From Ceratothoa steindachneri (Eukaryota > Arthropoda > Malacostraca > Isopoda > Cymothoidae), in NCBI GenBank assembly GCA_963969495.1, contig OZ018320.1:74010245-74074244 (forward strand): DNA of 64,000 bases, written 5' to 3'. The notes below the pieces were generated by a model. The model did no database searches, was not told the DNA's origin, and saw only the letters and a program-made list of their open reading frames with translations. Positions 40,201 to 53,000 of this stretch are shown here, one piece after another. How positions within the stretch are numbered: position 1 is the stretch's first letter; the number at the start of each line of letters is the position of its first letter. The translations under genes were made by a program, and so were the position numbers.

Positions 40201-43200
40201 ATCACCTCCAGAGAAGGGGGTGAGGGGGAGTCCCCTACACCCGTAATCATAGGAGAGGAGTAAGCCTCCTCTCCGGTTAGAGAAATATGGAGGGTCCTCT
40301 GCGCAAGCACAGTGGGGGAGGGGACCTCCATTTTTTCTGTCGAGCTGCCTGAGGGTGGCTCCATTGATGATACAGGGGGAATTAAGGGGAGATTTTGTTT
40401 TTTTGCATCATTGGGCATGGTGACCCTAAATTTTCTGCGGGATGCAATAGCTCATCACCTCTCACAGTAGCCCACACTGCAAGAGGTGCTTACAGGCCTG
40501 GCATAGCCAGGCGCCGCCATTAAGGACCACCCCTCCTGCCTGGTGGCCTGGCAGTCCATCGGCATGGCGGCTCCGCCTTGAACACGCCGTAAAAAGATAG
40601 ATTGTGAAGAGAGGAAAAGGGATGTGAGGAAGGTATGGGTGGGAATTAAGCAGGTTGTTAAAAACCAACTCCCCCAGACCGGAGCTCAGGGGTTAGGGAA
40701 CATTGTCCCCTCCCCCCTTCAGCCCCGATCCGGGATGGCTGGCTGAGAAGAAGGTCAGCATCTACCTTGTGAAATTAGAGGCTGACCAGAGAAAGCTGTG
40801 GGAGAGGTTGTTTGAAAAGCGATGAAGTAGGGGAGAAATACAGGCTATCTGAAGGAAGGAAGAGAGGCTAAGCTGCGGCTGGCCCATCAGCATGGCAGCC
40901 AGGATGGCAAATCGCTGCGCCCATTATGGGGCTCTGTAGTAGAAGGAATTGAGGTTGGGTGACTGCAGCGATTAAAAGTCCTTCGACCAGAAGTTCATGT
41001 TCAACCCCAACCACTCTTGCACAGTCTTAGCTGTGTGGACCAGGGCACTGTCCTGCTGAAAGACATAGTCCACCTTCATTGTCATCCTTCTCACCCAGGG
41101 CAGGACTTTCGTGGCCAAGATATCCCTGTAATCAGCTGTGTGCTTGGTTATGACATGTAGCAGACTTCGTTGATGTTCTGGCTGAAACTTACTGCACGGT
41201 GTAGATGTGTCCCTCTGCATGCCCATTTCCCCAATATTAATACACCTTTCTGTGTTTCAGACTGTACTTTGTAGAATTGCCTTTTGTCAAAATAATTCTT
41301 TAATTTTGGAATTATTTAACTGATCAAATAAACTTGCATCTAGTAACTATAATTGACAGTATTTAAAAAATAACAAAAAGTTGAAGGAAAATTGAATTGC
41401 TGAATTAACGATACTCTCCTCGCTGAAGGTGAGTTCTGTTGTGGCAATTTTTCACATGAAGTAATTTTCTTGGGTTAGGCTCTTTAAATAAGTTAAAAGA
41501 AAAACAAAAAATCTGAAAACCTTGTATTTGCGTCCTTCTAGGTTGGGACTCTATGGTCTGACACCTTTTCTGTTGCATGTCGGTACTCACTTTGCTAGCC
41601 TGATTGCTCGTCTCGTAACTGGTGAGTACCAACAATATGTTCATTTCTCTTATGTATGAAATACAGTGATGGCATATCCTTCATTCCTTTGTAATTCTGT
41701 GATCGGCTAATTAGCTGATTTACTTTCCTATTTTGTAGGAGCGACCATAACCGGGTTTTCAACTGTATCTGGGCTCTGCAACTTAACCAGGGCCTCAAGT
41801 GTGATCAACCATTCTACCTGGTCACCAAAGCTCCTTAACCAAGAGAACATACTGTATGTTTACATGTGGTACTTGCATCAGTGTAAACGTATCTTGTTGA
41901 TACATACCATGTACTGGAGCCACTTGTAACACCATCGGGTGATAAGTACCATGTTCAGGAGCTACTTGTGTAATTTATTGCGTTGGTAGATACCGTGTTC
42001 AAGCGTCCATTGTAACACTTTTCTTGCTGATGAATACCGAGTTCTGGCATCATTTTGTAATACTTATCCTGTTGATGAGTGCTGTATATTTATAAAAGTA
42101 TTTTGTTGTATAGATCACATCTGCTTAGCAAACTTATACTCATATTGAGCTTTATTGTACACTGGCCATTAATTGCATTGTTATTCAGTTAATCCATTAT
42201 ATCGAATTTATTTAATAAGTTTTCATTTCCCTATGTATTGCGCACAAAGGCTGAGCAATTGTTGGTAAAAATTTAGCAACCTTACCGGGTGAATAGTTTG
42301 AAGATACAATAACCAAACTCAACATTGCTCTCCCAAAACCTGGTATAAAGCTACAACTTTGGTTATTGTATCAGAAACTGCCGATTGGACCCAATAGATT
42401 TATAACATTTGTGTCCAGATGCAATAGATTTATTACAACGGTCATTCTGCTTGTTGATGACTGGATTAAGCATGAAGGTTTCTCAGGTCACTTTGAGTCA
42501 CTATAAATCACATTTCAATCTCTGAACCAGGCATGACACATTATCATGTATGATGAGTGGTTCATTGCAACTAGCTTAGCTGTGAAATGAGTCCCACTGA
42601 CTTCATAGGGGTACAGTGTGGAAGCAAACACCCTCTTTGGACTTGTAGCCAATGTTACTACCAGGAAAGTGAAACATTTGGGAGCAGAAGAGTGGTAACC
42701 ATAGTCAAAAGTGGTACCCTCCAGGGTGGCATCCTGGGCAGAACCAGAAGCGTCACTAACCCAGGAGTCACACCAAGCTCTTAAAGCAGTTTCTTCATCT
42801 CTCGGCGGCATAGGTACTGTCAAGATCGGATATGGATGCAATGAGAGCTATTGGTGGCAGGGAGATGCCGGGCCTACATGTACAAATGCATAATGCACCG
42901 TGCACAGCAAGTGGCATCTCCCCAGGGTCTAAAAACAGGCTATCAATGAAACACGCATAAGGCACAGGTCACCAGACGGAGACTGGTGCGGTGGATTACA
43001 TCCACCTTCTGCAATTCCCCCTCAGCTATGTTTGCATAAAACTCGCATCCCTAGTCAAGATTCGAATGAACAAAGGATTGATAGAAAAGCAAGGCAGTAG
43101 CCTTATCAGCACCCCAAGTGCTGAATATCATAGAACAAAGAATGTCCATGATGTGGGTGAGGCATCAGTGAAAAACAAGAAGAATGAAACAGTATGAATC

Positions 43201-43970
43201 CACCACTTCTAGGCAAACCCTGTTTAGGAACAAGTCTCTGTGGGGCTGAAGTCATGGGAGGTGACAGAAGTGCACTACCTTAGTCTTGGCTAAGGAAAAA
43301 TGAAAACTGTGCGGTTTGGCATAGTGAGAAATGTGGTTCAATACCTGTTCGAGTTACCATTCCAGCATTCACATATGGGCTTCAGCAAAAGAGATCACAA
43401 GGTCACTCTGTCCAGCTTTGGACAAGAGTGTATGTGCTGAACTTTCAGGGTACAGCTTTAGAAATGCCCAGAATAGTTTCATGACCATCATCAGGGGAAA
43501 GGGGGTTCTTACCTCCCGAGTCTAATGACTAAGTGGAGGTCAGCACTTTCTTTGTCTTACAAGAAATAGCTATATAGAGGAGGGGAGCCTTGGAGCACCC
43601 ATAGGGGAAACGAGAGTAGAATCTGCAGCAGGGTTATGAATTAGTGCAGAGGCTACTGTATTTATAGGCCTCGTGATGGTACCTTTTTAACCTGAGAAAT
43701 GTTGTGAGAGGTGCCACAATCTTAGATGGCAGGGTCTGTGCTGGTGCCAGCAAAGACTTTGGGAGACTGCCCCAAGCCAAAGTCTGAGGTTGAAGAGGGT
43801 GCGACAGGACCAAGTCAGCCACTCAAAAACAGAGTCAGTCCATAGCCTGAATGGATAGGAGCTCCTTCTCCAGGAGATACAGGCCACAATAATTGTAGGA
43901 AGCAGGGTCAGGCCCTCTGCAAATTCGCACACTTTACCAAGATATCTTGTACACAGGCAGATACGGGTGA

Positions 43971-44066
<96 letters not shown>

Positions 44067-47000
44067 CTGCCAAATCTTGGTGGTATACAAGGCTGTATCA
44101 TGTAGAAAGTTTGTAAAAAAAATCTGTAAAGAAAGTGGGGGGGAGCTAAAATAGTGAAAATGATCAGAAGATCAATAGCCACAGGTCCTCCTGTGGGCAT
44201 TTGGACCATGTAGGCACACAGTGGGTGTTGGGGTCAATGCATGTGCTTAGGACACATCCCTGTCTACATGAATACAAAAATAGAAACCCCTTACCCCCCA
44301 AAGAGGCCTGAAAACACTACTATCTCATCCTATCATTCCTCCCCCTTGCCAATCTCAGAACATCTTTAAATATTTGCTGTGGTGTCATTCCTGAGAACCC
44401 TGTGTGGTGACACAGTAAAGTATTAACACACACAATGGCTATATGGACATCACTTAACTTCCACCAGGAAACAAAGTTTAAAATATTCACAAGATGCTGA
44501 ACACTAGCACACCTTAGACAAAACCTATAGATGCAGTAAGTGCTTGATCTTGGAAAGAACCATGACTAGTTGGACCTGAAAAATTATTCTTATTGTGGTT
44601 TGCAATCAAAAGCATGACATGTATGATCATAGGGCATTCAGTCATTGCATACTACATGCTTCACTACATTCTACAAGAGAAATCTAGCTTACACAGTTGT
44701 CCACCCTATATGCCATGACATGCCATTTTGAGCCAGAAAACCAGATGGCTGGCTTCTTTCCAAATTTGTAGCTAAGGAAATGGACATCTTTCATCAGAAT
44801 TAAATTTGTATCTATCTGATGTCTACATTTCATTCAAACCCAGCATTTTCACACTACCCATGCACTACCATCATTCAAATGTTACCTATGTGCAATAATA
44901 AATCTAAATAATTTCTATATCATTCAGGCCTCATATTATGTCATCATTACTCCACCGACATTGCTACACAATTTAAGACTGGCAACTACATCTTTGAAGA
45001 AACAGTGAGCTGAATGACCTTTAATTAATATTACAAGTTAAAATATAAGGACCTATCTGTATCATATGGAGGTCATCAGATATTCTGTTTCAAATGTAAT
45101 TACACGACCCTCATCACGTTACGTTACTTAATCCCCTTAGGAAACCTAAAATATAACTAAACAGTAATATAGCACTGAGAACTGGGATACATTTCAAAAA
45201 CTTACATTATAAAATATTGATGAAAATGATAAAAGTACAGATTCAAGTAACTCCAAGCCAAATGTTCGAGTCATCTCAGTGAGTCCCAGAAGCCAAAGAG
45301 GTTGGTCTGCATTAACCAGCTGCACAAGATCCTAGATACAACATAAATACAGTGAATATTTTTTTCCTCTGCAAACATCATTGCAAAATTTCACATTGAA
45401 GAATGACTGATCAAATTACTTGGAACATTAGATAAGCATCTGCTGCTGCTGGCCTTAATGTTTTAGGTGGCGTTGCTTTTAGCACTTTAAGTTCTTCAAT
45501 GTTTATAGTGTCATCTTTTCCATCAATGACTGTCCTAAGATATAGAAGTAAATTGTTAATACTTCTTAGATTTTCTCATTGTCTTGATCAGCACTAATTA
45601 AATGTTGCAAGCAAAATAACTGAAATAACTATGAAGTATCAAATTTATATTAGAGGATAACCAGAAAAGAAATTTGAGGGAAGTAGAATAAATACTCTTA
45701 GACCATTTAGTGAAAGAAACATCCATGTCAATGATGGAAAAAGTCTTAATTAATAAGAACAAAGTTTTGAGGACCTATCTGAAGCTTTTAATAGCTGTCT
45801 GGATCAATACAAAATAAACAATCCCTCTACTGAGTTCAAAACATTTTTTTTATTTTATTTTACGCATTTATTGATACATCAAGCAAAATTAAGGTTTAAA
45901 AGATTGGAAAAAAATGGGATCAATTGTCTAATTTTTTATAGGCTTAATAAGCAAAACTTACTCTTTTTCTATTGATGCATTTGCAGAATCTTCAACGATG
46001 ACACGCTCAAATACACCATTTACCAGCTGTCTTACAGTAGCGCTTGCTGTATTTACAACAATGCTATCTTTAGTGAAGTGAAGTCGAAAGCACAGTACCA
46101 AACACTAAAAATTAAGGATTTAACTCAATGATTAATGTAAATAGAATAAAATATTGAACTATCAGTTGCTTAGAAGTGATAATAAAATATAAGTAAACCA
46201 TACAGCAATAAGAGTACTTTGATTTATTTTCTAAGATACATAAGAAGGGTTGTTGAAAAATGAATTTGTGCTAAAATTGGAGAAAGAGAAACTTGATTGT
46301 TATGTTAATTGGGTATTACATTAATGATTTTCTTGGAGGATCTCAGCAGTATTCAGATTAGGTTTTGTAACCCATAATGGAGTAGACAGAAAAAAAAAAT
46401 TATTTTATTTTCCTGTCATTTAATGTCTTCCAAATTCACTCTGAACTGTCAATGTCCTCTTTGGTTTAGCAAATGAATCAAAACAAAAGTAAATAGGTCT
46501 ACTGGCATACAATTTAGTGCCCGCAGTACTAACTGTGCCTAAAAAATTGGTGTCAGAGCCTAAATGCCCATAGAAATTCAAATAATAATCATTGATGAGC
46601 TTGAAGGCACCAGGGAGCAGACTTCATTCAGGAGGAAAGTGTTTTGGTAGTTTATATTGTTGATACCAACCAGTTCCAAATCATGGGTATGTAGATATGA
46701 GTTTCCCCATAGGAGAAACTGGTACTTAATCAGTAGGGTTCCATAAGAGGAGTGGGTGTGCTGTGCTGTGAAGGTGTGACAGGAAATTATAGCAGTATTG
46801 TAATTGGCTATATGCATGATGATGCACATAGAGCTGCTTACCCTCATTGGGGGTATCAGCATATATAGCCCCCTTAATGGGCAGCCAGATAATGACATAT
46901 TTGGAAGCTTTGTGTTTGCATTAGCTGAGATTGAACCCCTGCCTCAAAGTAAGAAATCTACCATTGTATTCATTAGACTAGCAAGAACTCATCTTTAGTG

Positions 47001-50000
47001 ATGATGGTAGGGGGGAGGGGTTATTATCTTAACTTAGAAATTAGTCTTAATAAACTTTTCTTTGCTATTTCAGTGACTACGCCCTCATTAGTAGCTTCTA
47101 GCAGGGTCATTTAAAACAAATCAATTTCCTTGTGCCAAGATTGATGCTCCAGAAATGAATTTAGATAAGAAGTGTTGCCCCTTCCATCTTATTCCATATG
47201 CTTTTCTCCTAAAAAATTGTGCCACTGATAATTTTCTGAAAAATAAACATTAAATATAGAAAAGCTGCCAGTAACTACTTTCAAACAGGTGATAAAATAT
47301 TAAAGCAGACAGCAGCATAAACCCTATTTTCAAAATATTGGTAAATGTTGTTGTTGCATTACTCCTCAGGAACAAATGACTTCTGATGCTTGTGCTGTAG
47401 GTCCCTACAGCCTGCGCAGTGCAGTAGGTGCCATCAATGTTACCACAATTAAGTGGGGCTGCGCCTTCTGTCAGAATGTCCTGAGGGACCAGATCAGAGT
47501 GGAGGGAGGCTGAGGCATACTATGGGAATTTTATAGCCCCCCGCTGTGCTAGTGGTCCATGCAACAGTTAGGGAATGAGAGTTTAATCACAGCTTAACCT
47601 CTCACCAATCGCATCCAAGTGGGGTGGTCCCACCACACGGAAATGATTGACCACTCTACACTACACCTATTTTTTTCTTACCCTGCAGGGTGGCTAGACT
47701 TAAAAAAAAACAGCCTTGCCTGCTGAGCAGGTGTAAAAGTATGTATAAGCAAATATTAATTATTTTTATTAAAATATATATTGTATCAAATTGAAATTAA
47801 CTTCAAGGAATCTAATAATGCAAATATTTTCATCAAATGGTATATAATAGAGGGTAAAGTTTCTCTTAAAAAATATACCTTAGCAAGATTAATTCCTTGA
47901 ATAACAGAATTGGTTGTAAGAAGTAAGGTAGTTGTTTGTAGAACTTTCAATTCTTCTATTCCACACTCCATAAGCATCCATAATGTTTCCACAATATGTT
48001 CTCCACAAGCTTGATCAATAACAGATCCAGCTACAATGAGCCTTTGAATCAGACTAAGTGAGAGCTGAAAATGTACAATCAATCAACAATCTACAGTAAC
48101 CAAATCATATAAATCTCCATTATTATTTATTCCATATGTTAGAAAGTCATCTGATTTTCACAACACAATACTTTTATACCTTAACAATTTTGGGGTCCTT
48201 AATCTCAGCAGCTTGAACCAAGGGATAAAGGATTTGTGAAGAAATCAAGGAAAGAGACGAGGATTGTGGATTCATTGCTGCTCCTCTAACTTTAATTATT
48301 GCTTCTTCACAAGACTGAAAAATAAGACAAAACATTCAAACAATTGGAAATTTCTTAAATTACTAAATAATGTTGATGATAGATTACACATTTTTTTTTA
48401 AATGAAATTAATATATTCTTCCAATGGTGGTAGACTAAAACTAGTACCAATGCAATATCCCTTCAAACTGTAGATTGTTTCTCCTTCTTTTAAAGGTCTA
48501 TCTGGCAATTAATACCAAGGAAGTTGCTTCAATTAAATCAGCCTGATATTTGGCTATGTTAAAAACAAAAGAAGACAAACCAAAAGCCTGAAAACAAACA
48601 TCAAATAAGAAGCAGAATACATGCTCTAGCATCAGGGAAAACCTGCACCAGAGCCTGCACACAACACCAAGAAGACAGGTCAAAAAACAGGAAGAAGCCA
48701 GCCCTATCCTATAAGTGAAATAGCTAACAGTCTGGTGTACACAAACCCATTCTGAGTGATCCTGCTTGTCCGGTTTTGGGGAAAGATAACTTGCACAAGG
48801 ATCCCCAAGACTGGAACCCAACAAAAATGTGTTGATCAGCCTTGGGAACAATGCAGTCATTGTAGTAATGTACAAGGGACCACTCCATCAAGTGTCTGTG
48901 TAGCCCACGAGTGTGCCAAATTTGAAGATGACTAAGCAACCTGAAGTCACCAAGGCATTAGGGGGAGGGGGGGGGGTATATCAATGGGAATAGTCACAGC
49001 AAAATGGCACACAACCTTAGGTTCCAATCTGCTGTACTGAGCAGAGTAATGCAACCAGCTTGGCTGTGAAGACAGACACAGCACCTGGTAAAGCCCCACT
49101 GACTTCAAAGAGAGGAGGTAAGAGCATGGTAGCCAGCCCTCTCTTTGGACTTGGAGCCATCCATGTATACTGGCACAGATCTAGTGTAGAATGAAGTGCA
49201 CTACAAAAAGTTGAACACAATACTTCCAGCACTGTTTTTTTTTTGTTTTTTTTAAGAGCTCATCTGGCGACTGCCTACTTGGGCATTAGTCGCCGTATTA
49301 AAACTGGCCTAGTTCTAGGCTACTTTAAAATAAAATTAAAGAGAGAAAAAAAAAAACACCCCAAAAGGGGGAAAGGAAGCAAGCTGGTGCGTCGGGGAGA
49401 GGTCCCCCCGGCGCAGGAGCGTGCAACTAAAGGAAAAAAACAAACAAAAACAAAACAAAAAAAAACAAATGCAAAAAAACAAAACAAAACAAAAAAAAAC
49501 AAACAAACCTTGCTTAAATAATAGGGAGAAGGCCGGCCTCCCCCAAGAAGTCAACAAGTCCACAAGTCAATGTGCACGAATCTGTCCCGAGCACAAGGGA
49601 CAGGCGGTAGCGACTCCGCCGATCCCGGTACTGGGACAGGTATCGTGCGCGAAGATCACCCAGACTGGGACATTCGACAAGAATGTGCCGAACAGTCTGG
49701 GGGACGACGCAGTCGTTGCAATAGGGCGCAGGCGAGCACTCCATCAGATAGCGATGCGTCACACGAGTGTGTCCGATTCGGAGATGACAGAAAGCAACCT
49801 GAAGCCGCCGCGGCATTGGGGGATAGGTCCATGGGAACAGTCGCGGCGCAATGACACGCAACTTTAAGTTCCCTTCGACCGTCTCCCATCTTCTTTGCCA
49901 AGCAGTCCGAAGAGCTGCCCGTATTCCTGCCATGTAGTCGGTGTGAGGAAGAACAAAACGCTGGTTCGGTCGCAGAGTCCTCGCGGACTCTTTGGCGCCC

Positions 50001-53000
50001 TCATCGGCGCGCTCATTCTCCGCAATTCATACATGTCCAGGAACCCAGCAGAAGATAATCTCGACATCTGCCCAGCTCGCCAAAACCGTGGCATCACGGA
50101 TATCGCGAACCAGGGGATGCGGAGATTCCAATGCCCCGAGAGCACTCAGGGCGCTTTGTGAGTCGCTATAGATCACAATCCGGTCTCTGAACTGGGCACG
50201 TCGCGTAATCTCCCGTACCGAGTGGTGTATTGCCACCAGCTCGGCCATGAAGACAGACGCAGCGCCTGGCAGAGCCCCGCTGACTTCAAACAGAGGGGAT
50301 ACGGCGTGGAAGCCGACCCCCTCTTGGGACTTGGAGCCATCCGTATACACTGGCACGGTACCAGCGTGACACGATGTGTGCTCCAAAAAGGTTGAACGCA
50401 ATACTCCCGGCGCAGTACAAGCTTTGGGAGCAGAGGCATGGCGACAAATAGCCAAATGTGGTACCCTCCAGGGTGGCATCCTGGGCAGAACCAGGGACGC
50501 CACCGGCCCGAGAGCTATATCTACCTCTCGAAGGAGTTTCCTGGCCCTAAACCCAAAGGGCTTAGGGTATGACTGGCGTCTCTCGGCGGCATAGGCACCA
50601 TCGAGATCAGCTGCGGATGCAGTGAGAGCGGTTGGCGACTGAGGGAGGCGCCGGGCTTCCAGCACTGGAGAAGCTTTGGGAGCAGAGGCATGTGTCAAAG
50701 ATGATAGCCTCAGGGTGGCTGCCTGGGTTGAATGAGAGATGCCACCAGCCTGAGAACTAAACTGAGCTCTCAAAAGAGCTTCTAGATTTACCAGTAACAT
50801 AGGCATTGATGAGATCAGCCACAAATGCAGTGAGAGCCATTAATGACTGAGGGAGATGCCAGGCTAATGAAACAAGTACATAATGCACTTGGTACAGCAC
50901 AAAGCTGGTGTCATCTTTCCAGCATTGACAAGTAGGCTCTCAATGGAAAATATGCAGAAGGCACTGATTGTCAGTTGGGAATCATTGTGATATCAAGTTC
51001 AGCTCCAGCAATTCACACTTGGCTTTGGATAAGTAAAACTTGCATCCATATTCAAGCTTCAAAACAACAAAGGATTGGTAGAAAAGCAAGGCAGAAGTCT
51101 AAACAGAACCCCAAGTGCTGACTGTCACAGGTGAGCAATGTCCACCCATACACAGAATCATCTCTTGGGAATTCAGACATGAAAATTGGGAGGTGTCCCC
51201 TCACCCCCATCATTTGGATGGTCTCCATTATATACTGTATCGCTAGGCAGTTTCATAGGCCTTCTCCAGATCAAAAAGCTCTGTGTCATAGTGTTGTTCA
51301 ATATGAAGCAAGGCCCTGCAGACAGCATTTTCCAGCCAGAGCAGAGCATCCAGCAAGAAGTTGAACTTGTGGCAGGTTAGAGAAATTAGTTACATAGTTA
51401 CAGGGAGCCAGCAAGGACTGCTTAGCCACTCAAAGGCCAGAAACTGGACAGGATTTTGCCAGAAGCTGGCACAATAGCCATTCGTAAGGAGTCTGGGAGG
51501 ATACTCTGTCCAAATCCTGTTGAACATTCAAACAAAAATGCCATGCCTCACACAGCTAGGTTTTGAAGCATAGTATACAGAATATCGCCCAGACCAGGGG
51601 CAGTGTCTGCACATGAAGTGAGAGTGAATGCAACTCCCTTAGCCTAAGTCTGTCATTGAAGGGTTCTCCACATCTGGAAGTAAAGTCAGGTTGGCAACCT
51701 TCAGCAACATCATAATGTGCAATGAATACTTGCAAAGAAACATCCTAGCTAGAGAATATGAACAAAGACATTGTGAATGATGCTGCCATGGATACAGGTC
51801 CAAGATTGTGGTCCCATTCTCTTGGAAAACTTGCCCTAAATCCTTTTGACTCAGTTCAAACTCTGCAAGAGGGATCTTCCCATTAGGTGAAGATATGTAT
51901 GCCCATCAAGAAGGGTGGCAGATATGCTTCAAAATATACTGGAATTTAGCCCTAGCCTGACAGGCAAAATGGCCAGACATTCTATAAATGGTGGTTTGGA
52001 ACACAGCAATGAGATTGACAGAGAAAAACTCAACATCCTAATTAACCAACCTAAACTCCTTGACTGGGACTGAGAAATCAGTCATTTCTTAAAATGCAGA
52101 CCACCATATTTGCTCCAAGAACTAGTGAGGTGGTTTCTCAAGTGGCAGCAGCCCAGAAAATGATATTTGAATGTCAGTATCACGGTAGTGTCCTTTGGAC
52201 ACCATGCTCCCATTAGTAGAGTGAACAACCAAGAAATGCTTGAAAACAGTAGGCTCGAAGATGCTTCAAACTGTAGACTGACCAACAACCGTACATAAAA
52301 TGGGAAAGAGAGAGTGGGTCTGGAAACCTGACTCAGCTAAAACTCTATGAGTACATTAACCCATTAGTCCCCTTGTCGGGGAGCGGTGTGTGTGTGTGTC
52401 TGTAGGGCTATTCCCCCACCCCCCTTTACATATCTCTTTCCCTACCCCTGTGTGAGTGTGTGGGTATAATTTGCCTTCTGATTTTTTTATATTATGAATA
52501 GGAAAAACAACCGATTGTTTCTCTTTTCAGATATATTTTATATAATTTTGAAAGTTAGGAGTATCCTAAAATATTTGGCAAGCGCATTGGGATATTACCC
52601 TAGGTAAGATTGTTGTTTTGCTAAAATACTAATAGGCTCAACATTAATTTTAACGAGGGATGGCAAAGTCCATCACCAGATTTTTCTTTGGAAACGCTAT
52701 ACCAAAATTTCTCTGGCTATTTTTTAGTATCGCATCCTGTGTCTTCAAAGAGTGAAGCTTCAGCGGACTGTGAGATGAATCCTCGAGGCGAGTGCTCCAC
52801 CCAGCCCAGCCCTGAAATGAGGGCGTTACCTGCACTGCCTACCTTTATTGGCTGATGAGCCTGTCCCCCTTCTTATTGGACAACTACGACTACTACCACC
52901 ACCACCCCAGCCTTCAAGTGATAGTCCTGTGCCCCTTCTCATTCGGGTGTTGTTTTTGTTTTGTTGTGTGGACCTTGTTGTGTACCCTGACATATTTTAT

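Larger units (their letters stand above)
34395..40931 (-). mobile_element. Full-length I-like LINE copy F (6.5 kb) with 11-bp target duplication
   Basis: Complete element bounded by CTCTGTAGTAG at 34384-34394 and 40932-40942. From 5' to 3': 5' UTR 40931-40419; ORF1 from the ATG at 40418 (context GTCACCATGC); knuckles about 38990-38850; Pro/Ser/Lys-rich ORF1 end; endonuclease (about 38130-37818, [22 protein letters not shown]); linker (37640-36894); RT (36860-36126); thumb (36038-35619); RNase H (35778-34993); C-terminal zinc-binding region (34872-34624); 3' UTR with conserved hairpins. Stops and frameshifts in both ORFs and a YVHD in place of YVDD show it is inactive. It is inserted within the mariner transposase gene. 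Confidence 0.93.
33422..43975 (-). mobile_element. I-like LINE copy E (old), split by mariner insertion
   Basis: The 3' part 33422-34084 carries a T tract, a diverged family terminus and the RNase H end. The 5' part 42483-43975 resumes in the RNase H (42841-42515), thumb (about 43150-42900), RT palm (about 43400-43200) and ORF1 (43970-43450, with the segment just before the knuckles). The two sides join at family positions only about 115 bp apart, so they are one element interrupted by the mariner at 34085. More diverged than copies F and G. Confidence 0.78.

Noticed and set aside
43687..44209. Three minus frames rich in Ile/Tyr around 44000
   Set aside because: They are readings through the (AT)n microsatellite in different frames, with no conserved flanking residues.
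48498..48875. 125-codon minus frame, Cys/Phe-rich
   Set aside because: Lies in the 3' UTR and zinc region of LINE copy H. The Cys do not match any motif, and the recognised LINE frame is different.
49243..49867. Lys/Asn/Gln-rich plus frames near 49400-49520 and matching Phe-rich minus frames
   Set aside because: Low-complexity AAAAC tract in the 3' UTR of LINE copy G, not coding.
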